Source: Exiguobacterium antarcticum DSM 14480 (GTDB lineage: Bacteria; Bacillota; Bacilli; Exiguobacteriales; Exiguobacteriaceae). Taken from it: a stretch of 64,000 nt of DNA. Numbering within the stretch: position 1 is the stretch's first letter; each line of letters begins with the position of its first letter. Where the stretch lies: positions 496,001 through 560,000 of the forward strand of contig NZ_JMKS01000003.1 of assembly GCF_000685865.1 (NCBI RefSeq). Reading direction: 5' to 3'. Under the pieces are notes generated by a model that was not told where the DNA came from, did no database searches, and saw nothing but the letters and a program-made list of their open reading frames with translations. The position numbers were made by a program, and so were the translations under genes. Shown in pieces: positions 37,672 through 46,843 of the stretch.

Positions 37672-38580
37672 TCACTTTAATTCTGTGTTAATCCATTCAT
37701 CAATCTGTTTCACCATTCCACCAAAGGCACGGGCATCGGTGAAGGACGGTAACTCCGCGAGTAATGCTTGTTTAGGCATCGTCATTCCGGCAAGGTGATT
37801 TCGTACAATCAGATAACTTTTGGCGGCTTGTTCTTGTTTGAACATCGTCAGCGGCAATTGGAGAATACCGATGACATGCGCTTTCTCTTCAAAATAGTGC
37901 TTCAACTTACCTTCCGTATCATGTTGGAACAAGCCGTTCGGAATGACAAACACACCAAATCCACCTGGCTTCACGTAATTCATTGCTTGTTCGATCAATA
38001 GAAAATGGCTGTAACTCATCCCTTCCTCACGTTTTAGGACATACGTCTGGGCTACATCTTCATCCGGATAATAACCAATCGGTAAATCAGCCATCGCTAA
38101 ATCAACAGGATCTAACAAAAGCGGGCGGAGTCCATCTTGATGCGTGTAGTTGACCGGATAATCAAGAAGTTCCGTGACGGATGCAGAAAGTCGGATTAAT
38201 GTTTCATCGACTTCAACGGCTTCTGCGACGGCATCTTTCGGAAGTTGACTGAGGACGGCATGTAACATCCCACCCGTCCCACTTCCAAGATCGAGCAGAC
38301 GGACGTCCCCCTTCTTGATTAATTTCCCGATTAAATAACCGGCAAACAAGGCGACACTGTCCGGTGTCGGTAAATGATTCGGTTGAGCTCGTTTCATGCC
38401 TTCAAGGATCGCAAGTGAAACAGCTTTTCGCACCGTTTCCGGATCGACGTTTTCCGTATGCCGCTCGTTTAGTCGGTCGATGACTTCCGTTAACGCTTCT
38501 AAATACGGCATATCTAAATCACGTTCTAGTTTCCGGGTTTGTTGAGTCAGTTCTTTGTATAGCGTTTCTAATGCTTCCAT
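37672..38580 (-). CDS. ytxK: class I SAM-dependent methyltransferase (YtxK-like)
   Basis: A 302-residue protein. The SAM motif I is LLDLGSGTGGMLHAVLSQ (about 98-115), and motif IV MADLPIGYYP resembles the (N/D)PP(Y/F) of N6-adenine methylases. It looks like B. subtilis YtxK, located next to ackA in that genome too, but no restriction partner is nearby. Substrate is unknown. It starts after a GGATGGAAC site and precedes ackA with a 121-bp gap. Confidence 0.87.
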   Translation of the reverse strand: MEALETLYKELTQQTRKLERDLDMPYLEALTEVIDRLNERHTENVDPETVRKAVSLAILEGMKRAQPNHLPTPDSVALFAGYLIGKLIKKGDVRLLDLGSGTGGMLHAVLSQLPKDAVAEAVEVDETLIRLSASVTELLDYPVNYTHQDGLRPLLLDPVDLAMADLPIGYYPDEDVAQTYVLKREEGMSYSHFLLIEQAMNYVKPGGFGVFVIPNGLFQHDTEGKLKHYFEEKAHVIGILQLPLTMFKQEQAAKSYLIVRNHLAGMTMPKQALLAELPSFTDARAFGGMVKQIDEWINTELK

Positions 38581-38603
38581 CTGTGTTCCATCCTTTCAAA
38601 ACG

Positions 38604-38637
38604 AAACGGCCCCCGTGCTTCGTGGGAGCCGTTTTTT
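38604..38637 (-). terminator. terminator of tpx
   Basis: On the minus strand ACGGCTCCC / GGGGGCCGT with a GAAGCAC loop is followed by TTCGTTTTG. Confidence 0.7.
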
Positions 38638-38683
38638 CTCATTATCTTCATTGTAGCGGTTTCACGCCATTTGTAAACTATTC

Positions 38684-39184
38684 TTACTTCGTCGTTTTGG
38701 CACCTTTGGCAGCAGCAAGCGCCGAATCAAAATCGACTTCGTTCGTCGACTCGTCCAGGTACTCAGCATATACGACTTCGTTTGCCGCATCGATGACGAA
38801 GACAGAACGAGCAAGTAAGCGAAGTTCTTCGATCGCTACTCCGTATTGTGTACCAAACGAAAGATCACGATGATCGGACAACGTCACGACGTTATCGAGT
38901 CCGCTTGCCGCACACCAACGACGTTGTGCGAATGGCAGGTCATTTGAGATCGTCAATACCGTCACACCATCGATTCTCGCTGCCTCTTCATTGAATTTAC
39001 GCGTTTGTGCATCACAAACCCCTGTATCAATTGATGGTACGACACTGATGATTCGAACCCCTTGATATGTATCGCGCATAACCGGTGAAAGATCATTCGC
39101 CAATACTTCGAAATCCGGTGCTTGTTGCCCGACCTCAACTGCTGTTCCGACTAATGTAATCGCATTGCCTTTAAATGTTGCCAT
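38684..39184 (-). CDS. tpx: thiol peroxidase
   Basis: A 166-residue atypical 2-Cys peroxiredoxin reducing peroxides with thioredoxin. The peroxidatic Cys57 is in [15 protein letters not shown] and the resolving Cys91 in RRWCAASG. I start at ATG 39184 ([10 protein letters not shown]), which matches the family and follows GGGGAA; the longer frame to 39226 has no support. It is upstream of ytxK with a terminator between. Confidence 0.96.
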   Translation of the reverse strand: MATFKGNAITLVGTAVEVGQQAPDFEVLANDLSPVMRDTYQGVRIISVVPSIDTGVCDAQTRKFNEEAARIDGVTVLTISNDLPFAQRRWCAASGLDNVVTLSDHRDLSFGTQYGVAIEELRLLARSVFVIDAANEVVYAEYLDESTNEVDFDSALAAAKGAKTTK

Positions 39185-39309
39185 GTGAATTCCCCATTTC
39201 CCAATAGATTCTAAGTCGTTTCCCATTCTACTATAAAAACGATCCTAACGTATGACAAGAATTTTGCCCGTGTCTTTAGCTAGCAGTACCGATTATTCCT
39301 TAAAACAGG

Positions 39310-39340
39310 TATAATGAAAGAGTTCATGAAACGCTTTCAA
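39310..39340 (+). promoter_or_regulatory. NAD kinase promoter region with an inverted repeat
   Basis: -10 TATAAT at about 39311-39316, followed by TGAAACGCTTTCA (39327-39339). The repeat looks like a cre with 3 instead of 4 central bases, so CcpA binding is uncertain. Confidence 0.4.
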
Positions 39341-39353
39341 GGGGGAATTGACC

Positions 39354-40169
39354 ATGGCTCGAAACAATGTCTACCTGTATTACCGAAACAAACAAAGACA
39401 CGAGACGCAGGTACGTAAATTGATTGAAGTTGGAAATCGGTATGGACTAAATGTCGTCCAGGATCATAAACAAGCCAATATCATCGTTTCGATTGGTGGA
39501 GATGGAGCGTTTCTTCAAGCAGCCCGTTTTACCGGATTCCGTGAAGACGCCATTTATGTCGGATTCGCTGAAGGTCCGAACTCGTTTTATTGTGACTTTG
39601 ACATCAATGATTTATCTTCAGTCGAAGCGATTTTCAAAGAAACCGGCAACCGTGCTTCGAACGGTGATATCGAAGTCCGCCGTTATCCACTTTTAGAAGC
39701 TTCGATCAATGGTGGTCCAGGCATGCTTTGCCTAAACGAATGTTCCGTCAAGTCGAGTATCATCAAATCACTGGCAATCGAAGTATACATCGATGGATTC
39801 CTCTTCGAGACGTTCCGCGGGGATGGGATGGTCATCTCGACACCAACCGGTTCAACGGCGTACAACAAATCCTTGTCAGGTGCAATCGTCGATCCATTGA
39901 TCCACTGTCTGCAAGTCAGTGAGATCGCATCCGTCAACAATAACCGTTACCGGACACTCGGATCCGCATTCCTCTTAAACCGGGGTCGTAAATTATCTCT
40001 CCGCATCATCGAGGATGGCAATGACTATCCGATCATCGGGATGGACAATGAGGCACTCAGTTTAAAACGGACAGATTCCGTCGATATTCAACTATCGGAA
40101 AAAGAATTGAAAACCGTTAAACTCACCGACAATACATTTTGGCATAAAATCCAACGTTCTTTCTTATAA
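39354..40169 (+). CDS. nadK: NAD kinase (NadK2/PpnK type)
   Basis: A 271-residue enzyme phosphorylating NAD to NADP. It has GGDG (48-51, SIGGDGAFLQAA), CLNECSVKSS and the FRGDGMVISTPTGSTAYNKS signature (about 159-178). Close to B. subtilis YtdI (NadF2) in length and sequence pattern. I start at ATG 39354, 6 bp after GGGGGAA; the frame opens at TTG 39348 but that is too near the ribosome binding site. Confidence 0.95.
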   Translation: MARNNVYLYYRNKQRHETQVRKLIEVGNRYGLNVVQDHKQANIIVSIGGDGAFLQAARFTGFREDAIYVGFAEGPNSFYCDFDINDLSSVEAIFKETGNRASNGDIEVRRYPLLEASINGGPGMLCLNECSVKSSIIKSLAIEVYIDGFLFETFRGDGMVISTPTGSTAYNKSLSGAIVDPLIHCLQVSEIASVNNNRYRTLGSAFLLNRGRKLSLRIIEDGNDYPIIGMDNEALSLKRTDSVDIQLSEKELKTVKLTDNTFWHKIQRSFL

Positions 40170-40202
40170 CAAAAAAATCTGCCGAGCGGCAGATTTTTTT
40201 GT
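40169..40202. terminator. bidirectional terminator nadK / amidohydrolase
   Basis: AAAAAAATCTGCCGAGCGGCAGATTTTTTT (ATCTGCC / GGCAGAT with a GAGC loop), with T runs on both strands. Confidence 0.88.
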
Positions 40203-40206
40203 GGAA

Positions 40207-41766
40207 TCAATTCATGACCGGAGTAGCCTGAAAAACGGTTTTCCCCGCTTGGACCGTCTCAACCAATTGGTTACGTAAGACCGCTTCTCCACGTAGTAAG
40301 TAGAAATCTTGATCAAAGATGACGAAGTCCGCGTCGTAACCTGGAAGCAACATGCCTTTTCGTCCATGTGTATCCGTCGCGATGTGCGGATTTTTCGTGA
40401 ACAGCAACAATGCTTCATACATCGAGAGGACTTCATTCGTCTTGTTGATGTTGCCTGCCGTTCCAGTTGTTGCCGCGTATAATGCACGCCGAACATCGGG
40501 ATTTGAGATTGGCGCATCTGATCCACCACAGAGAAGAGCACCCGTATCCGCAAGCGACTTCAGTCGATATGCCCAGTCGAGCCGGTTCAACCCAAGACGG
40601 TCTTGTGCAAAATCCGCGTCATCCAGCAAGAACACCGGCTGAACATCAATCAAGACCGGTAACTTCCGGATGCGCGTCAAGAGTTCGGGACGGACGACCG
40701 TCGCATGTATGATCCGGTCTCTTTTTCCTTTTGGTGCCGGATAATTCTCAAGTACCGTGACAAAACGTTCGATTGCCAAGTCACCAATGACGTGCGCCGC
40801 GACCGTAAAACCATAGCTCCGCGCCCGTTTGACAAGTTGTTCCAACTGTTCTGGTGAATGGACTTCGATACCGCGTGTTGTCGGATCGTCCGAATATCCT
40901 CTGCCAAGCAAGGCCGTCCGCCCACCGAGTGCACCATCGACAAATACTTTCATCGCACCAACGGATAACGTCGCCGGCAAAACAGGATTCGTCTGAATGA
41001 ATTGATCGAGTACTAAATGATGAACAAGAAGATGCGCATGGAACCCGGTTTCTTCCGTCACTTCACGATACGCTTGCAAGACATCCGTCAAATCACCATG
41101 ATATGCCAAGTCTTCCGTATGCGCGGCGACGATACCGTACCGCTGTAAATCTTTGATTGCCGATCGTAACGATGCTTTGTTCCGTTCCATTGAACCTGAT
41201 TGCAGAGCATACAGTGGTTCGATCGCTGCATCATATAAAAATCCGTCGGCTTCGCCCGACTCCGCCAAACCAATCTTCCCACCTTCGATAACCGTCGATG
41301 CTTTGTAACCAAGCTGTTTAAACAAGACATCATTGACGAGCACTGTATGTCTGTCCGTTCGTTTGAGTAATGCCGGTTCTGTTGGGAACAGTTGATTTAA
41401 CCATGCCTTCGTCGGCGCACGGTCCAGTTTCGTCTCATCATAACCTTCCGCCACGTGCAAGCCGTTGATCGCTTCCGCTTGAACAAAGGCTTTGCCTAAT
41501 TCGTCTAACGTCGTGTAGCGAGACGCATCAACTCGCCCGATCGCTTCCCCGTAGCCAATCAAATGGATATGAGCATCGGTAAATGCGGGATAAACCGCTT
41601 TGCCGTTTAAGTCAACAATCGATAGAATCCGTCTTCCGAATCGACGACGTAACTTTCCCTCTTCCCCCATCGCGATGATTCTTTCCCCTTCGACAAACAT
41701 TGAGGAGTGCACATCTTCCTCGTGTGCCATTGTTCGGATGATTCCGTTCACATACAGTTTTCCCAT
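40207..41766 (-). CDS. metal-dependent amidohydrolase (YtcJ-like)
   Basis: A 519-residue amidohydrolase-superfamily protein of the YtcJ type. An N-terminal beta-sandwich half carries LYVNGIIRTM; the TIM-barrel metal motif is AYPAFTDAHIHLIGYG (HIH near 67-69). Further ligands include VAAHVIGDLA and GGSDAPISNP near 430. It probably hydrolyses an N-acyl, cyclic amide or similar bond, but the substrate is unknown. Starts at ATG behind AAAGGAGCGG and stands alone. Confidence 0.88.
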   Translation of the reverse strand: MGKLYVNGIIRTMAHEEDVHSSMFVEGERIIAMGEEGKLRRRFGRRILSIVDLNGKAVYPAFTDAHIHLIGYGEAIGRVDASRYTTLDELGKAFVQAEAINGLHVAEGYDETKLDRAPTKAWLNQLFPTEPALLKRTDRHTVLVNDVLFKQLGYKASTVIEGGKIGLAESGEADGFLYDAAIEPLYALQSGSMERNKASLRSAIKDLQRYGIVAAHTEDLAYHGDLTDVLQAYREVTEETGFHAHLLVHHLVLDQFIQTNPVLPATLSVGAMKVFVDGALGGRTALLGRGYSDDPTTRGIEVHSPEQLEQLVKRARSYGFTVAAHVIGDLAIERFVTVLENYPAPKGKRDRIIHATVVRPELLTRIRKLPVLIDVQPVFLLDDADFAQDRLGLNRLDWAYRLKSLADTGALLCGGSDAPISNPDVRRALYAATTGTAGNINKTNEVLSMYEALLLFTKNPHIATDTHGRKGMLLPGYDADFVIFDQDFYLLRGEAVLRNQLVETVQAGKTVFQATPVMN

Positions 41767-41832
41767 CTTAACCGCTCCTTTTTTTACAAAAACAGGGTGA
41801 CCTGGACGGCCACCCTGAATTGTCAGTGATGA

Positions 41833-43539
41833 TTACACATGCATCGTTTCCTGTTGACCACATGCTTTTCGAATACGTTCGATGGAGCCCGGATCAAATT
41901 GTTCCAAAACACGTTCTCCTAAAGTGATCGTCCGCTCGTAATCTCCCGCCAGGAACTTTGTCTCAGCAATCGTCAGCGACATATGTATCTCATTATCTTG
42001 CCGCCGGAACCGATTGGCGTATTGGACAAGACGTTCCGCATACGTGACTTCGAATACTAGTTTATCTATCCGTTCTTGCAACAATCTAAACGTCCCGTTG
42101 ACGTCCTCACTTTGAGAAACGATATAATTGACGTTAAATGGCAGCTCTTCTAAACGTGACTCCAGCGTCTGCAGGGAACGACTTGAAGCATGTAATACCT
42201 CTTCGACATCCGCCGGGATTTTCGGTACACCCAACCGTTTTAAACGCAAGCGAGTCGTCGAAAGAAGCTGACGCCATTCAGCGACCCGTTGTCGGACTTC
42301 CGTCTCCTCTTTACGTAATGCCTGGAGTTCGACGGTGAACCGTTCATACTGAATCATCAGCTGTTCTTCTAAACGAACGGCATCTCGCATTTGATCCTCC
42401 AACATACTGAATGGGATGATGCGGCTTGCGATCGATTCATCTAAATCTTTTGCTGCACCAAACAACATTTCTTCATCTCGTTGAATCGACTCATAATGCT
42501 CCCCTAGATCCGCTGAGATTTCATAATTTTCTCGTAGCATGCTGAACTCTTGCGCCAATTGATGTACTTTTTCACGCATCCGTAATGCTTTTTGTTTCAG
42601 CGACTGATTTTCTTTTTTCACATGGTGTCGCGCATCTACTTCACGCCGGAACGTATCGTACATTTGATCAATATCTGAAGCAAGCTGTTGCACTTGTTCT
42701 TCTAGACCAACGATTTCGAGGAACTCCAACTTTTTGACGAGACTCAGACGCTGTTCTTCAAACCGTTTGATATCAGATTGCATACCAAGCGGCTCCAGTG
42801 GATAACCGTCAAGCGTCATCTCTTTATAGCCGGCACTTAATTGATCAATCCGTTGTCTTAACTCATGTGCTAGTGTTTTCCAATGTTGCGGAATCACTTC
42901 AACGAGCTGACGGGTCTCTTCGACTTTCGTTTCGAGCTGAAGACTTGTTTCGTAAGCTTTCGTCACTTCTCCTGCTTCCTCGAAGGCACCCATCTCTGTA
43001 CGCAATTGGTCAATGGTCTCTGCTTGTTCTTCCAACTTAGGTAAAGCTGGTCCAAACGATGTTGCTTGCAGTAACAGGGATTTACGCACTTGGCTAGAGT
43101 GGGTTTCCCCTTGCGCTTTCAGTTCCGCTAAGACAGATTGATTCGTTTTGAACGTCGACATATCGGTTAACATCTCATCAATCAATCCTTCAAGTTCAGC
43201 AATCAGTTGTTCCGTTACTTCCAGATCGTTTTTAACCGCTACAAAACGATAGCCATCCAGCCCTTCTTCTGCCCGATATAACGTCTCATCAATTTGTGCA
43301 ACGTGGACGGTCACTAACTCTTCCCATGCCTGGTGCCAGGATGTGAATTTCGTCTCCGTCTCACCCGCCATCGGGAGTTCCTTTAGTTCTTGCAGCTCCT
43401 TCGGAATCGATGCACTAATGATTCCTTGTTTCCGCAGATCAAGTTCATCGATTTTCGTATAATATTTTTTACGACTGATCATGCTAAACAGCATGACGAG
43501 TAATACGATGACGATGACGCCAATCACCCATGCCCACAT
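41833..43539 (-). CDS. ezrA: septation ring formation regulator EzrA
   Basis: A 568-residue membrane-anchored coiled-coil protein that restrains FtsZ assembly away from midcell and joins the divisome. One N-terminal membrane helix (VIGVIVIVLLVMLFSMI) is followed by long heptad-rich helices of the spectrin-like repeat type to the C-terminus. Length matches B. subtilis EzrA (562), and it lies near ytsP and rpsD as there. GGAGGT precedes the start. Confidence 0.95.
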   Translation of the reverse strand: MWAWVIGVIVIVLLVMLFSMISRKKYYTKIDELDLRKQGIISASIPKELQELKELPMAGETETKFTSWHQAWEELVTVHVAQIDETLYRAEEGLDGYRFVAVKNDLEVTEQLIAELEGLIDEMLTDMSTFKTNQSVLAELKAQGETHSSQVRKSLLLQATSFGPALPKLEEQAETIDQLRTEMGAFEEAGEVTKAYETSLQLETKVEETRQLVEVIPQHWKTLAHELRQRIDQLSAGYKEMTLDGYPLEPLGMQSDIKRFEEQRLSLVKKLEFLEIVGLEEQVQQLASDIDQMYDTFRREVDARHHVKKENQSLKQKALRMREKVHQLAQEFSMLRENYEISADLGEHYESIQRDEEMLFGAAKDLDESIASRIIPFSMLEDQMRDAVRLEEQLMIQYERFTVELQALRKEETEVRQRVAEWRQLLSTTRLRLKRLGVPKIPADVEEVLHASSRSLQTLESRLEELPFNVNYIVSQSEDVNGTFRLLQERIDKLVFEVTYAERLVQYANRFRRQDNEIHMSLTIAETKFLAGDYERTITLGERVLEQFDPGSIERIRKACGQQETMHV

Positions 43540-43759
43540 TTGTTACGACCTCCACCCTGTCAAGCGATTTCACTTTCCAATAAATTCGCTTTAATCTTAT
43601 CCTTATAATAGTATAGCGCAACCGATTTGCATAGAATTACTCGGGCTTTTCCTAATTTCTTCCGAACTTTCCGCGACCATTTCCTGAATTCAATTGTTTG
43701 TCAGTCACGCGAAAACCCGATAAGATGAATAAAATATGATTTTTCAGGAGGAATTTTTG

Positions 43760-44245
43760 ATGTTCGAGACAACGACTTATGACGGTGACCGTACGAAACA
43801 ATATGAAATGCTGAATAAACAGTTAGATGCCTTGCTCGCTGGCGAAACCAATCAAGTCGCTAATCTTTCCAACGCAAGTGCTTTACTTGGTCAATTCCTG
43901 GAGCGGACGAACTGGGTTGGTTTCTACTTAACGGATACGGCGCAAAATGAACTAGTCCTCGGTCCATTCCAAGGGTTACCGGCCTGCGTCCGAATTCCGT
44001 TTGGACGTGGTGTCTGCGGAACAGCGGCACAAGACCAAATCACACAACTCGTCATGGACGTCCATGCCTTCCCAGGTCATATCGCCTGTGATGCAGCTAC
44101 GAATTCCGAAATTGTTGTTCCATTGGTGCAAAACGGTGTCACGATTGGTGTTCTTGATATCGATAGTCCTGAACTGAATCGTTTTGACGAAACGGATCAA
44201 GCCGGCCTCGAAGCATTTTGCAAAACGCTTCTTCGTCATATTTGA
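43760..44245 (+). CDS. ytsP: free methionine-(R)-sulfoxide reductase, GAF domain (YtsP)
   Basis: A 161-residue GAF-domain enzyme that reduces free methionine R-sulfoxide. The three cysteines of the family are present: Cys76 (LPACVRIPFG), Cys86 (GRGVCGTAA) and Cys110 (GHIACDAATNSEIV). I start at ATG 43760, 8 bp after AGGAGG. Located just before rpsD; the rpsD promoter begins at its stop codon. Confidence 0.94.
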   Translation: MFETTTYDGDRTKQYEMLNKQLDALLAGETNQVANLSNASALLGQFLERTNWVGFYLTDTAQNELVLGPFQGLPACVRIPFGRGVCGTAAQDQITQLVMDVHAFPGHIACDAATNSEIVVPLVQNGVTIGVLDIDSPELNRFDETDQAGLEAFCKTLLRHI

Positions 44246-44274
44246 TTGACAGCAGGAATATGCAGACGTATACT
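44246..44274 (+). promoter_or_regulatory. sigma-A promoter of rpsD
   Basis: Consensus -35 TTGACA (44246-44251), 17-bp spacer, -10 TATACT (44269-44274). Confidence 0.88.
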
Positions 44275-44280
44275 TGTAAA

Positions 44281-44470
44281 AGTGCAGAAATGATAACGAT
44301 AGCGGTCAAATCGCTTACGTATCACATTTCATGACTCGGCTTTGCCGGAGGGGCATCGTGTAACTTTGCTATCAAGCGAGGGTGCCACATCATGAAATGG
44401 GCGTAACGTGGGTTTGATGGCGTTATTATTTTTATGCAAATAATAACGAACACTAAGGAGGAGTCTTATT
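44281..44470 (+). promoter_or_regulatory. rpsD leader, probable S4 autoregulatory RNA
   Basis: A ~190-nt leader before rpsD. A 10-bp perfect helix CATTTCATGA (44325-44334) / TCATGAAATG (44390-44399) encloses a CGGC-TTT-GCCG hairpin. An 11-bp perfect hairpin CGTTATTATTT (44421-44431) / AAATAATAACG (44438-44448) lies just before the GGAGG site. In B. subtilis, S4 represses its own mRNA through a folded leader at this place; the same mechanism is inferred here. Confidence 0.7.
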
Positions 44471-45070
44471 ATGGCTCGCTATACAGGTCCAGCTTGGAAA
44501 CTTTCACGTCGTCTCGGTATCTCTCTTACTGAAACAGGAAAAGAAATCGCAAAACGTCCGTACGCTCCAGGACAACACGGTAACAGCCGTCGCAAAATGT
44601 CTGAGTACGGTCTTCAACTTCAAGCGAAGCAAACGCTTCGTCACATGTACGGAGTAAACGAACGCCAATTCAACCGTATCTTCAACGATGCTGGCAAAAT
44701 GCCTGGTATCCACGGTGAGAACTTCATGTTCTTACTTGAAGCACGTCTTGATAACGTTGTTTACCGTATGGGTATGGCTCGTACACGTCGTGCTGCTCGT
44801 CAGCTCGTCAACCACGGTCACATCCAAGTTGATGGCGCTCGCGTCGACATCCCGTCGTTCCGCGTGAAACCAGGTCAAACGATTTCAGTTCGCGAAAAAT
44901 CGAAGAACTTTGTCGTTATCAAAGAAGCACTCGAAGTTGCACCAGCAACTAAAGACTTCATCACGTTTGATGCTGAGAAGCTCGAAGGAACTTTCGTTCG
45001 TCTTCCAGAACGTTCAGAGTTGAACGATCAAATTCAAGAACAACTCGTCGTTGAGTACTACTCACGTTAA
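44471..45070 (+). CDS. rpsD: 30S ribosomal protein S4
   Basis: A 199-residue primary binder of 16S rRNA that nucleates assembly of the 30S body. It starts [15 protein letters not shown] and contains the S4 RNA-binding domain (about 90-155, [19 protein letters not shown] with [14 protein letters not shown]). The codon use is of the highly expressed kind. It has a strong GGAGGAG ribosome binding site, its own promoter and terminator. Confidence 0.98.
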   Translation: MARYTGPAWKLSRRLGISLTETGKEIAKRPYAPGQHGNSRRKMSEYGLQLQAKQTLRHMYGVNERQFNRIFNDAGKMPGIHGENFMFLLEARLDNVVYRMGMARTRRAARQLVNHGHIQVDGARVDIPSFRVKPGQTISVREKSKNFVVIKEALEVAPATKDFITFDAEKLEGTFVRLPERSELNDQIQEQLVVEYYSR

Positions 45071-45081
45071 TCAGTTGTTTC

Positions 45082-45111
45082 AAGCATCCACTTCGGTGGG
45101 TGCTTTTTTTA
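45082..45111 (+). terminator. terminator of rpsD
   Basis: AAGCATCCAC-TTCG-GTGGGTGCTT followed by T residues; a stable UUCG tetraloop stem. Confidence 0.88.
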
Positions 45112-45133
45112 TGTTTTCATCTCCCTCCTTTTG

Positions 45134-45162
45134 TGTTAACCTTTTATTTATATTGGTTAACA
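45134..45162. promoter_or_regulatory. BirA operator (BirA box) of bioY
   Basis: TGTTAACC (45134-45141) and GGTTAACA (45155-45162), an inverted repeat with 13 bp between the 8-bp arms (TGTTAAC-N15-GTTAACA). This matches the Gram-positive biotin repressor box. It lies 26 bp before bioY. Confidence 0.85.
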
Positions 45163-45187
45163 CATAAAGAAGAGGACGTGTCATTTT

Positions 45188-45715
45188 ATGAAAACAAAAG
45201 ATCTTACATTCATCGCCTTAGGGGCTGCCATCATTTCTGCGGTCAGTTTATTACCGCAACTTCAACTCGTCGGTCCGGTTCCGATTACCCTTCAAATGCT
45301 TGCCATCATGACGGTCAGTGCCATCCTCGGCGCAAAACGCGGCGGACTTGCCGTGCTCATCTTTTTATTGCTCGCTGCTGCCGGTCTTCCCCTGCTCGGC
45401 GGAAAAGGTGGACTTGCTCCGTTCGTCGGTCCGACGGTCGGCTATTTGATTGCCTTTCCGATTGCCGGATTTTTCATTGGCCTCGTCGCTGAGAAAACCC
45501 GTCGTTTCCTCCCGCTCTTCATCGGGATGTTGGTTTTTGGACTCGGACTCGTTTATCTGCTCGGGACATTGGGGTTGATAATCGTCTTACAGCTATCCTT
45601 CATGGATGCACTCGTCATCAATATCCCGTTCATCATCGGGGATCTATTAAAGGCCTTGATTGCTACGACGATTGCCGTTCGTTTACTCCCGCTTCGCTTA
45701 TTCCGGATGGCTTAA
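45188..45715 (+). CDS. bioY: biotin transporter BioY (S component)
   Basis: A 175-residue membrane protein with five to six helices and the motif VGPVPITLQMLAIM after the first helix. It is the substrate-binding unit of the energy-coupling-factor biotin transporter. No ecfA or ecfT genes lie nearby; the shared energising module would be encoded elsewhere. A BirA box upstream indicates repression when biotin is plentiful. It ends 3 bp before the inverted repeat of the downstream repeat region. Confidence 0.94.
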   Translation: MKTKDLTFIALGAAIISAVSLLPQLQLVGPVPITLQMLAIMTVSAILGAKRGGLAVLIFLLLAAAGLPLLGGKGGLAPFVGPTVGYLIAFPIAGFFIGLVAEKTRRFLPLFIGMLVFGLGLVYLLGTLGLIIVLQLSFMDALVINIPFIIGDLLKALIATTIAVRLLPLRLFRMA

Positions 45716-45861
45716 CAAAACGGGGCTGACTCATAAGTCAGGCCAAAATCAATCCTTGTGACGGACGTGTCCGACATCCTCGCTTTCCATGGGCGGAAGC
45801 GCTAATCGCGCTTCCTTTTCCCATAGGAGTCGAGGATGAACGTTTCCGTCTTCCATCAATC

Positions 45862-45879
45862 AAAAGGCCGATGATCCCA
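45862..45879. repeat. left arm of 17-bp inverted repeat flanking the IS
   Basis: AAAAGGCCGATGATCCC here and its exact reverse complement GGGATCATCGGCCTTTT at about 47560-47576. Together they formed a palindrome whose loop now contains the IS3-family element. Confidence 0.75.
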
Positions 45880-45928
45880 TCTTTGAACTGCTCCCCGTCA
45901 AGTAGACAGGCGAAATAATAAAAATCTT

Positions 45929-46843
45929 TTAAACGGCTTGAGCCCTGAATTCCAGCGGACTCAAGCCGTTTAGTCGTTCTTGGTATCGTTCTTCGTTATA
46001 GAATCGAATGTATTGCTGAATCGCATGACAGAGTTCGTCGAACTCCTCAAACTTATGTAGATAATAACTCTCACACTTCAATGCGCCCCAGAACGATTCC
46101 ATCGGACCATTATCGATGCATTTACCGACACGAGACATACTTTGTGTAATGCCTGCTGCTTTCGTCATTCGACGGAAAGCATGCGACGTATATTGAAACC
46201 CACGATCGCTATGTAGAAGTGATTGGCTTTCTGGTGCGCCCTGAAGGGCGCGTTCAAGCGTATCGAACACGAGTTGATTGTTATTCGAATGACCGATGAC
46301 AAACGAACGAATGGATCCGTCGTACAGGTCTAGAATGGCACTTAGATACGCCTTTTGGGATGCGCCATACTTCAGTTCCGTGACATCCGTTACCCATTTC
46401 TGATTCGGTCCCGCCGCATGGAAATCACGATTCAGGATATTCTCTGTCGTCTGTTGAGGAAGGTGGCGCATATATTTGGGACGCTTTCGACGGATGACAC
46501 AGTAGATTCGGGCAACGCCCATCAAGCGACGGATTCGCTTCGAGTTGACGTTTCTGCCAAAGCGACGTTTCAGGTTCAGTGTCATTCGGCGGTATCCGTA
46601 AATTCCGTTCACCGAATAGTGAATCTGGCACATCTCTTCGATGATCCGTGTGTTCTCGGTCTCCCGTACCGTCGGTACACGATGTAACCATTTATAGTAA
46701 GCTGCACGCGAGATACCCGCAAGGTCACATAAGGCTACGATGGGATAACCGAATTGCGCTGCGAATGACTGGATCGCCTCGTATTTATCTCGATTACGAA
46801 CTTGGCTTAACGTGACCTCCTCTCGATCTCCTCTAACTTTTTT
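45929..46843 (-). CDS. IS3-family transposase OrfB, produced by -1 frameshift from OrfA
   Basis: The frame is open from the slippery heptamer A-AAA-AAG (complement of 46837-46843) to 45929, about 302 residues after the shift, although an internal ATG at 46633 starts a shorter frame. The rve catalytic triad is present: Asp in WVTDVTELKYG, Asp in HSDRGFQYTSH and Glu in DNGPMESFWGALKCE. The fused OrfAB transposase would be about 518 residues. No stop or frameshift damage seen. Confidence 0.9.
   Translation of the reverse strand, partial: KKVRGDREEVTLSQVRNRDKYEAIQSFAAQFGYPIVALCDLAGISRAAYYKWLHRVPTVRETENTRIIEEMCQIHYSVNGIYGYRRMTLNLKRRFGRNVNSKRIRRLMGVARIYCVIRRKRPKYMRHLPQQTTENILNRDFHAAGPNQKWVTDVTELKYGASQKAYLSAILDLYDGSIRSFVIGHSNNNQLVFDTLERALQGAPESQSLLHSDRGFQYTSHAFRRMTKAAGITQSMSRVGKCIDNGPMESFWGALKCESYYLHKFEEFDELCHAIQQYIRFYNEERYQERLNGLSPLEFRAQAV

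Noticed and set aside
43560-43580. TGAAATCGCTTGACA upstream of ezrA as cre
   Set aside because: One extra base in the right half and no metabolic link.
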